Source of the DNA: Sipunculus nudus
Lineage: Eukaryota > Annelida > Sipuncula > Golfingiida > Sipunculidae
Length of the DNA stretch: 64,000 bases
Assembly (NCBI GenBank): GCA_026874595.1
Contig: CM049307.1
Location: 57,462,870-57,526,869, forward strand
Direction of reading: 5' to 3'
Shown here: positions 48,960 through 60,585 of the stretch, in pieces
Layout of the letters: the number at the start of each line of letters is the position of its first letter
Numbering within the stretch: the stretch's first letter is position 1
Program-made: the position numbers and the translations under genes
Notes under the pieces: model-generated
The model's input: the letters and a program-made list of their open reading frames with translations, nothing else
Database searches by the model: none
What the model was told of the DNA's origin: nothing

Positions 48960-49472
48960 GTTGGAATTTTCTAGAGTTTTTTTATGAAAGGTTGTAAATA
49001 GGGACTGTGTTTCAGAGCCGAGAGAGAGGTGTGAGAGTGTTCCATCGGACACAGAAGAGTGTATGTCAGTTTGTGAGACTTGTTCCGATAAGTGCGGCAA
49101 TTTTCTTCAGATTTTCTTCTGGATTTGTGACGATTCTTATTTGGTCTTCAGTTTACTTTCGGGATTGTTACAAGACCTTTACATGGACTGTTCTTCTCCG
49201 AGAGTATTTGTGTGAACTATTCATCCGGCTTATACATTTTAAAGGACTTGTCGCTGTGAAAGTGGTGGTAACCAGGTACTGTGCACTTTGTTTTTTTTAC
49301 TGTGTGATTGTATTGATTTGCTGTTATACTGCTATTATACTGTGCCATTGTATTGATTTAGTGTATTGTAATGTTAGGGTTGGTTTAAGAATAAATTATT
49401 GTTATTTGTTAACAATAAAACACTGACTTCTTTATCCATTCCCCTAGACATTTCACGCTGCCTAGTGTTACA
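48960..49472 (+). mobile_element. LTR-like fragment, copy 2
   Basis: 48995-49235 is related to 17525-17790 (shared GGACACAGAAGAGTGT, TCAGTTTGTG, TCCGATAA.TGCGGCA and TGGACTGTTCTTCTC). It continues through an AATAAA-containing segment (49390-49420) to GCCTAGTGTTACA (49460-49472), typical of an LTR 3' end. A left boundary and internal genes were not found. Confidence 0.45.
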
Positions 49473-52400
49473 GAATCTGATTTTTTTCTCCATTACAAAA
49501 TTTATGTCTATCACACATACGTGATCTGTTGATATTAGGTTCCGTAAAACTATGATAAGGACCATTTAGACCAAAGTTTTTATAAATCTCATAAATTAAT
49601 CTTATTACCGGCAGTCACTTCAAGTGGCGGAATTCGTTCCAAAAGGGAGTAATATTGCCAATGTGTGTCCTGCATTGGTAGAAAGAATATATCACACCCA
49701 TACATTAAGCATAAACACTGAAGACGCTACACGTAAATAGTGAGAGTGTTACGGTTATAAAAAACTTAAGTTGTGAAGAGACTTAATGAGATTTTACTCC
49801 AATAGTTAACAACCTGAGAGCCCGCCTGGCCTGGTTCCACGTCTGTCAAGGGGATCGCATGAGTGTCTCTTTTCAATTTTATATATTCAATAAATATATA
49901 TTTATTCAATACAAACATTTCAAATTAAAAATTGACGTGTCAATATTTGGCAGGTCTTGTAACTATTAAAGGTTCAACATCCGCGTCCCTGTCTGCAAAA
50001 GTTTTTGTTGCCTGTCTATTTGAGTTTATCTCTATTGAGTAAATTAAACGTTTTCCTTAACACGTTACATTGATCGGCATTATCAGTATGTAAGCGTTAA
50101 GCACTAACAGGCCTCTGACGCGCGTGGTGAGTTGATCAGTCTTGTTAAAATAGCCCTGATTGTTAAAACCAAGTCAGTTAAGGAAAATGTGGTGTAAATA
50201 TTAAAAAATCTAAAGCTATTGAAATTGTATATTGCTAATTGGGGATAATTTAAACCTAGACGTTTGCGGTGAATTGATATGTTATTGTTATGAGTAATGC
50301 TATTCCATCATGAGGACACATTCTTATGCAGCTAAAGAAACGCGCCAAATTTAAACCGTTCCCAAGTGAGATATTGCATGTATCTCAGTCATTCCCATCC
50401 CCGTCTCCCTTCATTTTTGATCCGTCCAGTTTATCCGACAGTGTTGTCCCCTGCCGGGACAAGTCATCGGTTGCTGTTTAAAGGGTATGCAATGGTGGTA
50501 GGGTGTTTTTAATGATATTGTTCATAACATTATTCACACAATTATGTAGGTGTCTCATGCATTTCGGGAACTGGAAAGACGGAATGAAGAATTGAATAGA
50601 TTTTGGTGTGGATCTGACACATAATCCGGAATCCGAAACGTCATCAAGGAATACATATATTTACAAATTTACATGAAAAAAAGCTGCTTCCCTTTAAAAT
50701 AAATCTGTACCTGCTAAAAATATTTCCTTGAATCCAGCTGGTTACTCCTGTAAACGAGTGTTAAAAACAGTGGACCGGGCGCGATCGAACATGTCAACAT
50801 AAACACTTTGCTTGGGGCCGTGTGCATGGGCGGAGCCACAACGTGTCAGTCAGGAGATGCCCTGACTGACTTGGCCCAAAAAATCTAATACATGTTCCCG
50901 TTGGCTGAAACACCGCGTTTTGCGGCTCACTATCAGACCTCCGGTCTTGTTATGGTTAACAGACACAGGACTGTGCATGTTTACCAACACACAGGGCCAT
51001 AACAAGGTGTTAAACAGCCCTATGTGAGGTACTGAGGCTGTGTGCTATGATGGTTTTGCTGGGAACTTTCGTATAAAGCAAAACTGAACTGATACTAAGA
51101 AAAAATAGGCATAATATTGCTCCTGATTATGTCCATTTAAGAATTAACCTAGGAATACGGGCCGTTTTCTTTCTTAGCATGCCACAATAAGAGGCTCAGG
51201 CACGATGAATGCTTGCTTTCCTAGTTATTATATTAATCTACATATATCATAAATGTATCACCAAACAAGCTCTTTTTTCGTTAAATCTTTCGACTCTATA
51301 TATGCCTGTCTCTAATTCTATGATCTATTACCAATGCCTGTAGCCGGGACTTTAGAGAAAATAATGAATTATTCCCTTCCTGAAAATTCGCAGTTACTAT
51401 ACAGAATACGATCACGTTTTAGATCTCTTCAAAAGCTAGATCATTTATTAGATGGCCACAAGGGAGCAGCACTGCCAAGATTCTACATACGTATAATATA
51501 TACTGGCAAACGGCTTTTCATTAACGAGAGATACATGCAGTACCTTTGCAAGTCTGGAGCTGGAAGTGATAAAGATTTGTATGTTGATAGAAACTCTTGA
51601 GGGGATTATCAGTAAAAAGAAGATATCATTATTTTCTATGCGGGGGCACAAATGACCCTTTTTGAAATTGACCAATGAATAATTTTGTTTTTCATCTCCT
51701 CCGGGGATATGAAGCACCTATGTTTATTCATTCAATTCATTGCCTCCGCGCCGTGTGTGTGTTCCTGTCTTGAACGGAATCTCATTCCCTTTATCAAGTC
51801 TTTTTAGGAATGGGCCAGAGAAGAAGATATTGTCGTGGATCTAAAAAATTACCCGGATTTAAGAATGTTATCAACGAATATTATAAAGTATAATATTTGC
51901 ATATCCTGTTCAAAAGGCAACAGTTTTAAAAAGCAATAACAACTCATAAAAATTAAGATACTGTAGGCAGTGTCAAGGTAGAAAGAGGACATCATGGTTC
52001 ATTATGTCTCGTCCAGCTGTTTTATGAGAAATCAGATATCTTGTATGTGCTCCTTTTAGTATATCAATAATGTAATTTTAATTTGCCATATCTATATTTA
52101 CTATACAACCTATTTTAGAATATATAATTTATATTTTAATTTCACCTAAGAATATGAGCCAAAACCATTAAAGTTTATTATTTGTTAATGGGCGGATATG
52201 GAGGGGGTGATCTCCTTTTATAGTCGGAGTTTTTCTATATGCACTTAAAGAGAATAATTTTAGGTGAATGGCATGGGCCGTTCCATACTCACAGACGAAT
52301 GTGATAGGTGGATTCCTAATTATTACTCAACAAAATGTAAACATACAGCCCCCCCCCCCCCCCCCCACCCCCCCCCAGATTAGCCACTGTGGACAGCCGA

Positions 52401-52767
52401 CATGCGTGACGACAATAGCAATTCAGCCTAGAACTAAAAGAGCTAAAAGCCAGTTATATATGTTAAGATGGACTTGGTCAATTTCTACACCACATATTAC
52501 AAATTTTGATATTTTGCCACTGTTCATCAGCCAGATTAACGTCATTTAACTGCCAAGTGCTAACAAGTATAATCTCTTAGTCCAGGCATACTCGCCGGTT
52601 TCAAGATGTGACTATTAATTTTCCAGTGACATTAATGCTCAAGTGTTCAGGTCTACAGTTAGGTCCCGGGCGAGTAATGTTACTTATATGTAGAACCCTT
52701 TTACGTTTTTGAGGCCTGAAAACGTTTAAAAAGGTTTTCCGTTTGCTATACCCTACGGAAATATAAG

Positions 52768-52826
<59 letters not shown>

Positions 52827-53980
52827 GTGTCAGAAAAGCATAATATTTCTGAAATAATAAACCTTACCGCCGTATCTTTTTAAATTTTTATATATAATCA
52901 CCGAGTTTACATATCCTGTATAAACTGACCACGCATGGCATAAATACCCTTATAAAGATACTGAAAACATACTTTGACCCCCAGGCTAAATGTGTGGTGC
53001 ACGTTGAAGTGTTTTACTTGAGTGTTGCCTGAAGTTAAAGTGACTATTGATTAGTCGTTAGCAGTCGACTAATAGGATGATTATGATCTGGCTGGTTTGG
53101 TGATGCCTTATGAACATGTCCATGCAATATGACAAAAGAGGAAAGGATCTCTCCTTCTCTCCCATCTCTCAAGTAATCACCCTTGCACCAGAGATCGTAT
53201 AGTCTCTTCCTGGAAAGCGCTTTGGGACGGCCTGGACAACTTGTCTCAACAGTCAATCTTTTAAATCCAAATTTTTTTACATTTCATGGAACATATTCTG
53301 TTCACATGCGCATGCTAACAATTTATTGCTTCATCTGTGAAGTCCATAAACACCCATGTTTATGTAATTGTCCTTGAAAAAATTCTTATCCTACATATTT
53401 GAACGGACTAAGCCTACATTGCACTGTTCACTGCAATTTTACCTACGTTGACGGTGTTTGTTGAAGCCGCGGTGCATTTAGAGGGATAGATTATGACGCC
53501 CATAAGTCCTGACCAGCAGATTCGTACTCTTGTGAATATTGACCGGATTAGCCGATTTGAAGCCGGGCCACACCAAACGCTGCGCTGCAGATAAAATATT
53601 CTTTATTGCCATTTTTCTGTTCTGCAAAGCGTAAAACTCTTTTCAGCTTGCTTCAGGGTTTGACATTGACCGTCCATATATTTGAATGTACTCAACACAC
53701 GGCGCAGCCTTGGGGGGGGGGGGGGGGGCGGGGAGGGTTCAATAACATTGTAAATTACTAAGTCCAAACCCGGGACGTAAGCCCGAAAACCGACTTGCCT
53801 AAGTCCGGGCAAGAGTTCAGTCCGATTCAATAACGCTTGTTTAACAAAGACGGGCTTAAGCCTGGGAAATCCCCTTTTCAGCACCACCTAACGGCCGGCA
53901 GAACGCAGGAAAGGGGCTATGCTTACGGAAAAGAAGGGAAAACATTAACACATAGTGTCACTTCTTTTATATGGATACAG
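49473..53980. other. Gene-free stretch
   Basis: No supported gene. Frames at 51334-51600 (88 codons) and 53044-53256 have no recognisable family. Contains a dispersed repeat near 50595-50670, a C-rich tract at 52350-52377, (TA)n at 52773-52819 and a G18-type run at 53711-53730. Confidence 0.4.
52773..52819. repeat. (TA)n microsatellite
   Basis: About 23 TA units in a gene-free region. Confidence 0.95.
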
Positions 53981-54234
53981 GATTTAAACCCCATGATTGT
54001 GGATTAGAAAAATTAGGCTTAGTAACATTTGTCGGACTAGATGTTTCAAGTGATATGTCATGTATGAAACTTGTACAACAGAAGGATCAAGGTCAAGGTC
54101 CATGGCAGCAGGACGCGCCATCGCTCGCTCTCTTTAAATTTTGAGCTATGGGGCTATCCAGACACTGTATTTACAACTATCGGTAGTTATAAGAGCCAAG
54201 AAAGGCATGAAAAGGCATAAGGTATGTGATGTTT

Positions 54235-55085
54235 AATTCTGAAATATTACACATGGGAACAGAACCACATGTAACAGACTTTAGTGACATCACTAACGCA
54301 GGCACGCCTAAAAGAACAATGTCTGTCAGCTCACTGTCCCCAAGTATGTCACAGCCTTCAGAGAAAGGCCCAAGTCACTTGCAAACATTAATCCTATGAT
54401 AGAGTTGCTAGAAAGCATGGACAAATCTGTCCCCTTAACCGTAGGAGTCCTTGCAACGTTTTTGACCATTCAGTCTGAACACTTAATTTGTATGTTCAAT
54501 GATAAACTTCGCCAGCAAGATGAAATCATATCACAACAAGGTAGATAGATCTGTGAACTTAAACTGAAGGTCTGTGAAGATAACTTAAAAGAAAAATAGA
54601 CTGACATAGAAAAGCTTAAAAGGAATTATGATGATTTACACCAATATAGTAGGAGGAACTCTGTTCGTATATCTGGTGTTAAGGAAGAAGGAGAGAATAT
54701 TGAAAGAAAATTACACCAGTTCTTCACAGAGATACTGAACACAAACATCCGTCCACAAGACTATTGTCGCATACATCGGCTGGGAAAACCGTAAGGGAAT
54801 ACACTGGAAGCACCGCGAGAAATCCTGGTCAAATTCACAAACCACAACGCTAAGCGCAAGGCTCTTAGTGCGCGAAAACTTTGCCGTATGATTGGCGGAC
54901 CAAAAAAGTTTTCATCAATGAGGATCTAATAAGGCAACGAGTCGGTGTAGCCTTCTAAGCCAGAGTATTAAAGAGAAACAAGAGAATTAAAGACACCTGG
55001 ATGTCTGATGGCTTTATCTACATGTTGGACAATAGCACCATGCTATTTACACAAACAGACGACGTTACGATAGTGTTCTCATGAC
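54235..55085 (+). pseudogene. CR1/L2-type LINE ORF1 relic
   Basis: Translation in broken frames shows a coiled-coil-like stretch followed by YSRRNSVRISGVKEEGENIE (about 54645-54705), DYCRIHRLGKP (about 54761-54793), REILVKFTNHNAKRKALSAR (about 54818-54880) and a KVFINEDL-like block (about 54908-54930). This order, 'YSRRN..RI.G', 'R.HR.G', 'VKF....R..', 'FINEDL', is that of ORF1 proteins of CR1/L2-type non-LTR retrotransposons. Stops interrupt it at several places (for example 54546 and 54596). The start is not defined. The endonuclease remains of the same kind of element follow at 56170. Confidence 0.75.
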
Positions 55086-56165
55086 GTAATCAGGGTCCTT
55101 TTGTTGCGTCGAGGTCCGTAGTTCTTGTGCACACACAATGACCTTAAACTTGTGTTCATTCCAACACATTACATTAATTTTGTTCGTGCGCACATCCATT
55201 GACTTTAACCTGTTGCTATTCAAACACATGATGTATATTATACCGCATCCGATCAAATTTAGGAACATTTTTTTTAATATCCACGATTTATACCACAAAC
55301 CATTAATAGCTGCATTGTTCATGCACTACCATAAAGTAACTTTAATAACCTCCGCGTTTTGGGGGGCCCTGTTGTGTGACGCTGTCAAACCTTGTCTGCA
55401 TAAACTTAATAAGCCCATATTCCTAGGTTGACCTATGCATAGATCACTGTTCATTTGTGTATATTCCTTGATTTACGTTCCAGAATCCTGACCATGAGCA
55501 ATATATCCCCAACAAAGTCGGGTCTTTCATTTTTCGCATTTCTGAAATGCCCTGTAAATTAAACGATTTTTTTAGTGATTAAGCTCATGAATACCTGTGT
55601 TATGTTGCGAACAACACACATGAACGAGTTTGTAGGCATACCTTTCTTAAAGCAACGAGAAACTACATGTGTATCAATCTGAGGAAGGGATACTGTTTCT
55701 TGCATGGGTAGCACACCGCAGCTCCAAAACAGCCTCCCTACAAACATGATTTATCTGACAATCAACTGGTCCCCATTCTATCAAATACCATTTTAACTTG
55801 TTTAAAAAATATGACCTTAGTTGAACGTAATTATACATGTGTTGTCTTTGTACTGTCTTGTAATATAGTAAATGATTGGGTAACCCTATGCACTGTTGAT
55901 CTCATAACTTACACATTACTATTTTGCATGTAACAGCCGCTGGTCTTTGGCATAAATATAAGTAATGTCATAGAAAGTATTTTCTATAATCTTATACTGA
56001 TTTTATGGCTGTGACTATAGAACAATACCGTGAAAGGATTGGTAATTATTATATTAGACAACATACACGGTCTTAAAAAAAATGGCAAATTTAGTCCATA
56101 CATTACTGCAGTCCTGCTCCTTTATATATTTTAGTAAAAGCTTTGTGAATTTGATATTAGCACTT
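55086..56165. other. Stretch between LINE ORF1 and ORF2 relics
   Basis: About 1.1 kb without recognisable coding sequence, longer than a usual ORF1-ORF2 gap. It contains a member of the 43475-43570 repeat family at 55415-55500, so a second element may have inserted into the LINE. Confidence 0.45.
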
Positions 56166-57189
56166 TGCTCATATATCACCCAAATCCAGGACCTGCAATC
56201 CCGGTTGATAAAACAAATCAGGGTGGTCCGTGGCTTACGTTTAGTCATTTGAATATACGAGAGTATACTAGCTGAGCGTAAGATAGACGAGCTACATTAT
56301 CTATGTGAAGACAATATTGGTGTTCTAACTTTAACAGGGACCTGGTTAGAGTCATCAGTGGACGACTCTTTGATAAAAGGTGAACATTTCCAGGACCAAA
56401 TGAGATGTGACAGGTCACGGAATGGCGGCGGTTCGGCCATTTATATTAAAGACTCCTAGCATTACTGCAGGGGGACCGATTTCGAGTCACATAGTATTGA
56501 ATGTGTATGGGTACAGATTTTCTTTTGAAATTATTTTATTCTACTTGGTGCATACTACAGACCTCGTGGCCAGCCAGTAGAAATATCCAATAACTTCCTA
56601 GTACTGGGACTCCGATCACATTCCGAGTGACCTGAAAACCAAGCTTGTAGAACTAGTGGCACTAAATGGGTTGTTTCAGTTGGTGAATCAGCCTACTAGG
56701 ATAACAGAATATTCACCTTCGCCATTAGATCTTGTAATTACAGATTCGCCCGGCTTAGTGAATGAAATTGATGTTCTGAGTCCTATTTCTACCTTTGATC
56801 ATAGTATTTTAATGGAAAGTTGCTCTCAGGCATGCAAAACTTAATGGGTATAAACGTGAAGTATTCTTTTACAACAGAGCGGATACGATGGGACTCGTGG
56901 ATTCATTAGAAAAATACACCTTGGGATACTGCTTTTGAAATATTTGATGGCGTTTCAGACGTACTTAACTTTAATAATAACATTCTGACAGGTTCAGTTA
57001 AAGAACACATTCCCCCAAAAATAGCATTTATATTAGGACAAATGATAAATCGTGGATAAACGGAGCTGTGAAAACCCTAATTAGAAAACGATACAGGTTC
57101 TGGAAAAGAAACACAGGGACGAAAGATTATACGGATTATCAAGCATACAAGAGGATTAGGAACGATGTGGTCAAATTAAGCTTATTGTA
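56166..57189 (+). pseudogene. CR1/L2-type LINE ORF2 relic (endonuclease domain)
   Basis: Begins with HPNPGPAIPVDKTNQGG (about 56181-56228), the N-terminal signature of ORF2 in such elements. Then SHLNIRE (56235-56255), a KIDEL..L.EDNIGVLTLTGTW block, and RCDRSRNGGGSAIYIKDS (56404-56457), as in APE-type endonucleases. Then the QLVNQPTRITE...LDLVITDSPGLV...ISTFDHSI block (56677-56814). Residues like WINGAVKTLIRKRYRFWKR follow at about 57054-57108. Multiple frameshifts and stops; the RT domain is not present downstream. Confidence 0.8.
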
Positions 57190-57569
57190 GCTTATTTAAC
57201 GCTCACATGTTAAAGATTAACAATGAATTCTGTGATCGCAAAACCATCATTTTGAACACCTAGAAAAGTTTGCGCTTTTAAAGTTGGGGTGTCAGTTCCC
57301 TGATTGAAGTAAATTCGTATGTACTTGAATGCATTGTAAAAAAATATGGCAAACAGCTCCGTTGGGCCATGACGCTTAGCTAATGTTGACTGGGTGCTCA
57401 TGTTTTTTTTATTAATGTTAAATATTGTCTGTGAGAGTAGCCTATTGCTATAGTTTCAGTGTTGAGAAGAATGGACTGAAAATAAAAATTTCAGGATTGA
57501 AAGGAGACCTGTCCAGAACCCCTCTGTTTTTTTTTGTCACAATAAAGGGTTCAAACTAAAATAAATTCA
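57190..57569. other. Non-coding gap
   Basis: Nothing recognised between the broken LINE and the minisatellite. Confidence 0.4.
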
Positions 57570-59345
57570 AATTGTACCCTGTCGGTTTGGGTGCTCAAAA
57601 TCATGTTTCTGGTCCATAGCTAGCAGATTATAGGTCACCATGATTTAATTTCAGGTTTCCAAGGAGAATTGGCAAGGATTTCCCTGAATGTTTTGTTAAA
57701 AGATTTTAGGCCTAACGGATACAATTTGTGCCCGGCCTGACTGTCTGGGTGCTTATATGACATCCTTTATGATAGGTTGCAAAATATAGGTCATGGTGAC
57801 ATAATTTTAGTTTTCCAAGGACACTGGCCAAGGACGTCTCAGAATGTAACATTTGAAAATTCTAGGCCTTACAGATACAATGTGTGCCCTGACTGACTGT
57901 CTGGGTGCTTATATGACTTATTTTCCTAAAGATCGCAAAATATAGGTCTTGTTGACCTAATTTTAGTTTTCCACAGACATTTGCCAAGGATGTCTCAGAA
58001 TGTTACATTAGAAGATTCTAGGCCTAACAAATACTATGTGACCTGCCTGACTTTCTGGGTGCTCAAAATCAGGCATTTGTCTTGTAGGTCATAAAATGTA
58101 AGTCACCATGACCTAATTTCTGGTTTTCAAGGAGATTTGCCTAAGACCTCCCAGGATGTTGCATTAGAAGATTTTAGGCCAAACAGATATGATTTGTCAC
58201 CATCTGACCTTCAGGGTGCTCATATGACATCTTTCCTGTAACATTCAGGAGGCTCAAAATCAGGCATTTGTCTTGTAGGTCACAAAATGTAGGTCACCAT
58301 GGCCTAATTTCAGGTTTCCAAGGGAATGCCTTGAGCCTCCCAGGAAATTGTGTAAGAAGATTCTAGGCCTAACAGATACGATTTGTCACCATCTGACCTT
58401 CAGGATGCTCATATGATATATTTCCCTATAGGTCGCAGGATATATGTCACAGTGACCTAGTTTCAGGTTTCCAAGGACATTTGCCTAGGATCTCCAAAAA
58501 TGTCAGGTTAGAGGTTTCTAGGCCTAATGGATACAATTTGTACCCCATCTGACTGTTTGGGTGCTCGAAATCATGCTTTTGGCCCATAGGTAAAAAATAT
58601 AGGTTACCATGCATGACTTAATTTCAGGTTTCCAAGGATTATTTGCCTAGGAACTCCCAGGATATTGAATTAGAAGATTCTAAGCCTAACATATATGATT
58701 TGTCCCCATCTGACATGCAGGGTGCTCGAAATCATGTTTTTGGGCTGTAGATCACAAAATATAGGTCACCATGACCTAATTTCAGGTTTCCAAGGAGATT
58801 TCCAAGGACCTCCCTTAATGTTACGTTGGAGGATTCTAGGCCTTATCGATTCAATTTGTGCCCCGTCTGACGGTCTGATGCTTAAAAACCTTGTTTTCGG
58901 CCCCATGGTCATAAAATATAGGTCACCATCCACTAATTTCAGGTTTCCAAGCTGATTCGCCTAGAAACTCCCAGGATATTGTGTTAGAAGATTCTAGGCC
59001 TCAAAGATAAGATTTGTCACCATCTGACATTCAGGGTGCTCATATGACATCTTTTTCCTATAGGTCGCAGAATATAGGTAACAGTGACCTAGTTTCAGGT
59101 TTCCAAGAACATTTGCCTATTATCTCTCAAAATGACAGGTAAGAAATTTCTAGGCCTAATGGATACTATTTGTGCCCCTCGACTGTCTAGGTGCTCGAAA
59201 TTATGTTTTCGGCCGTATGTCACAAAATATAGGTCACCATGACTGAATTTTGGGTTTCCAAGGAGATTTTCCAAGAACCTCTCTGAATGTACAGTTCGAA
59301 GTTTCTAGGTCTAACGGTTGCGATTTGTGCCCTGTTAATGGACGG
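57570..59345. repeat. Minisatellite, about 157-bp unit, 11 copies
   Basis: The word TAGGCCTAA and variants recur at about 57709, 57863, 58020, 58176, 58363, 58520, 58680, 58838, 58995, 59151 and 59306. Spacings are 154, 157, 156, 187, 157, 160, 158, 157, 156 and 155. Each unit also has TCTGGGTGCT(C), TATAGGTCAC, CATGACCTAATTTCAGGT, TTCCAAGGA and CC.AGGAT. One unit is about 30 bp longer. Open frames within it are only repeat translations. Confidence 0.93.
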
Positions 59346-59400
59346 ACGGCCGGACAGGCGGACGGACGCCGGACAAAGAGTGACCGCTATAGCTCAGATG
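59335..59400. repeat. GGACGGACGG-type array end
   Basis: TGGACGGACGGCCGGACAGG, then GGACGGACGCCGGAC and TATAGCTCAGATGACTTAC follow directly on the last 157-bp unit, as a fixed end of the array rather than another unit. This looks like the end of a defined mobile or repeat family. Confidence 0.6.
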
Positions 59401-59550
59401 ACTTACAGTCAGAAGAGCTAAACATTTTAAATGATTGTGTAATAATGAAGTCTGTCTCCACTGCAGATTTGTTAATATTAATCTGGGTAAAACGACACGG
59501 TCTAAATAGCCAATTCAAGAATTATTAACGGTTATTTTTACAGTAATTGC

Positions 59551-59570
59551 TCTCTCTCTCTCTCTATCTC

Positions 59571-59628
<58 letters not shown>

Positions 59629-59662
59629 AATATATATTATATATATATTATATATATATATA
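59551..59662. repeat. (CT)n(TA)n compound microsatellite
   Basis: CT repeats with TATCTCA interruptions (59551-59602), followed by TA repeats with AAT interruptions. Confidence 0.93.
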
Positions 59663-60585
59663 TTCCCATTTTTTTTCTCTGTATACCATTTCCATCAGCA
59701 TATGCTGCACTTGAAACCATGGAGAGCCTTACGGTATTTCATGATAGAACATGTATAAATTAAATTTACAGAGTGTGATACGAATTTTCCTCGATTTATG
59801 ATCACTACCATCAGGGAGGTCCTGTTTTGTAACAATTAGCACAAATTAGTACAAACTCACCTACGACCTTGTATCTATTGATCCAATATCTTGCATAACT
59901 TACAAATATTGAAATGTTAATAATAGCATTATAATAATATAATTCCGTCTGGAATTGAGGGCTTTATAGTGACGCCTGTGTACCCAGATTCTTTATGATG
60001 TATATACCAAACATATGTCAGCATTCTATATCAAACCTTTCATGAGCAAATGCAGTTACATTTACACTTCCAGGTGTTGCGTGGCACAGAGTGTGCTGAT
60101 GATAAGTGGGACATTTTAATCGGAAATGGTAGGGAGCTCTGCGTTTCCGAAGTCTGTATTGACATGGAACATAATGAAAACAGAAAACTACGAATATGTC
60201 CACATAAATAATAGCCGAGTTAACTGTGAATGCATATGGAATGTGGTATGTTTGGAGTGCCCATGGTAGCAATTCATATCGATTTTTGACACATCTTCAG
60301 TGATCGAGTATACTATATATATCGTAATTTATTTAAAATTTCCGCTATACTGGACAGTGAGCTTGACATAAACAAACTTTTCTATAGACATATATGTGTG
60401 AATAGGCATAACTTACTTTTATCGTAGTTAATGTCTTTTCACTGATGCAGCTGCTAAATGCCAAACACGTTTGACATTTATACCAGAAAAGAGATACAGA
60501 ACACGGGCCTGGGGAATATTCTGCAGTTTTCATTTTTGTTTCAGTTTTACCCTACATCTAACTTTGTGGAATTAATTTCATCAGT
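59663..60585. other. 5' flank of the glycosyltransferase gene
   Basis: No coding exon recognised. A TATATATAT element at 60313-60321, about 265 bp before the ATG, could be a TATA box, but such words are common in this AT-rich DNA. Confidence 0.35.

Noticed and set aside
51334-51600. 88-codon frame as a small gene
   Set aside because: No recognised family, no splice partners and no supporting context; could be chance.
57570-59345. CRISPR-like regular array
   Set aside because: Units are contiguous 157-bp tandem copies without unique spacers, in eukaryotic DNA.
58695-59528. Frames of 86-92 codons
   Set aside because: Translations of the 157-bp minisatellite units.
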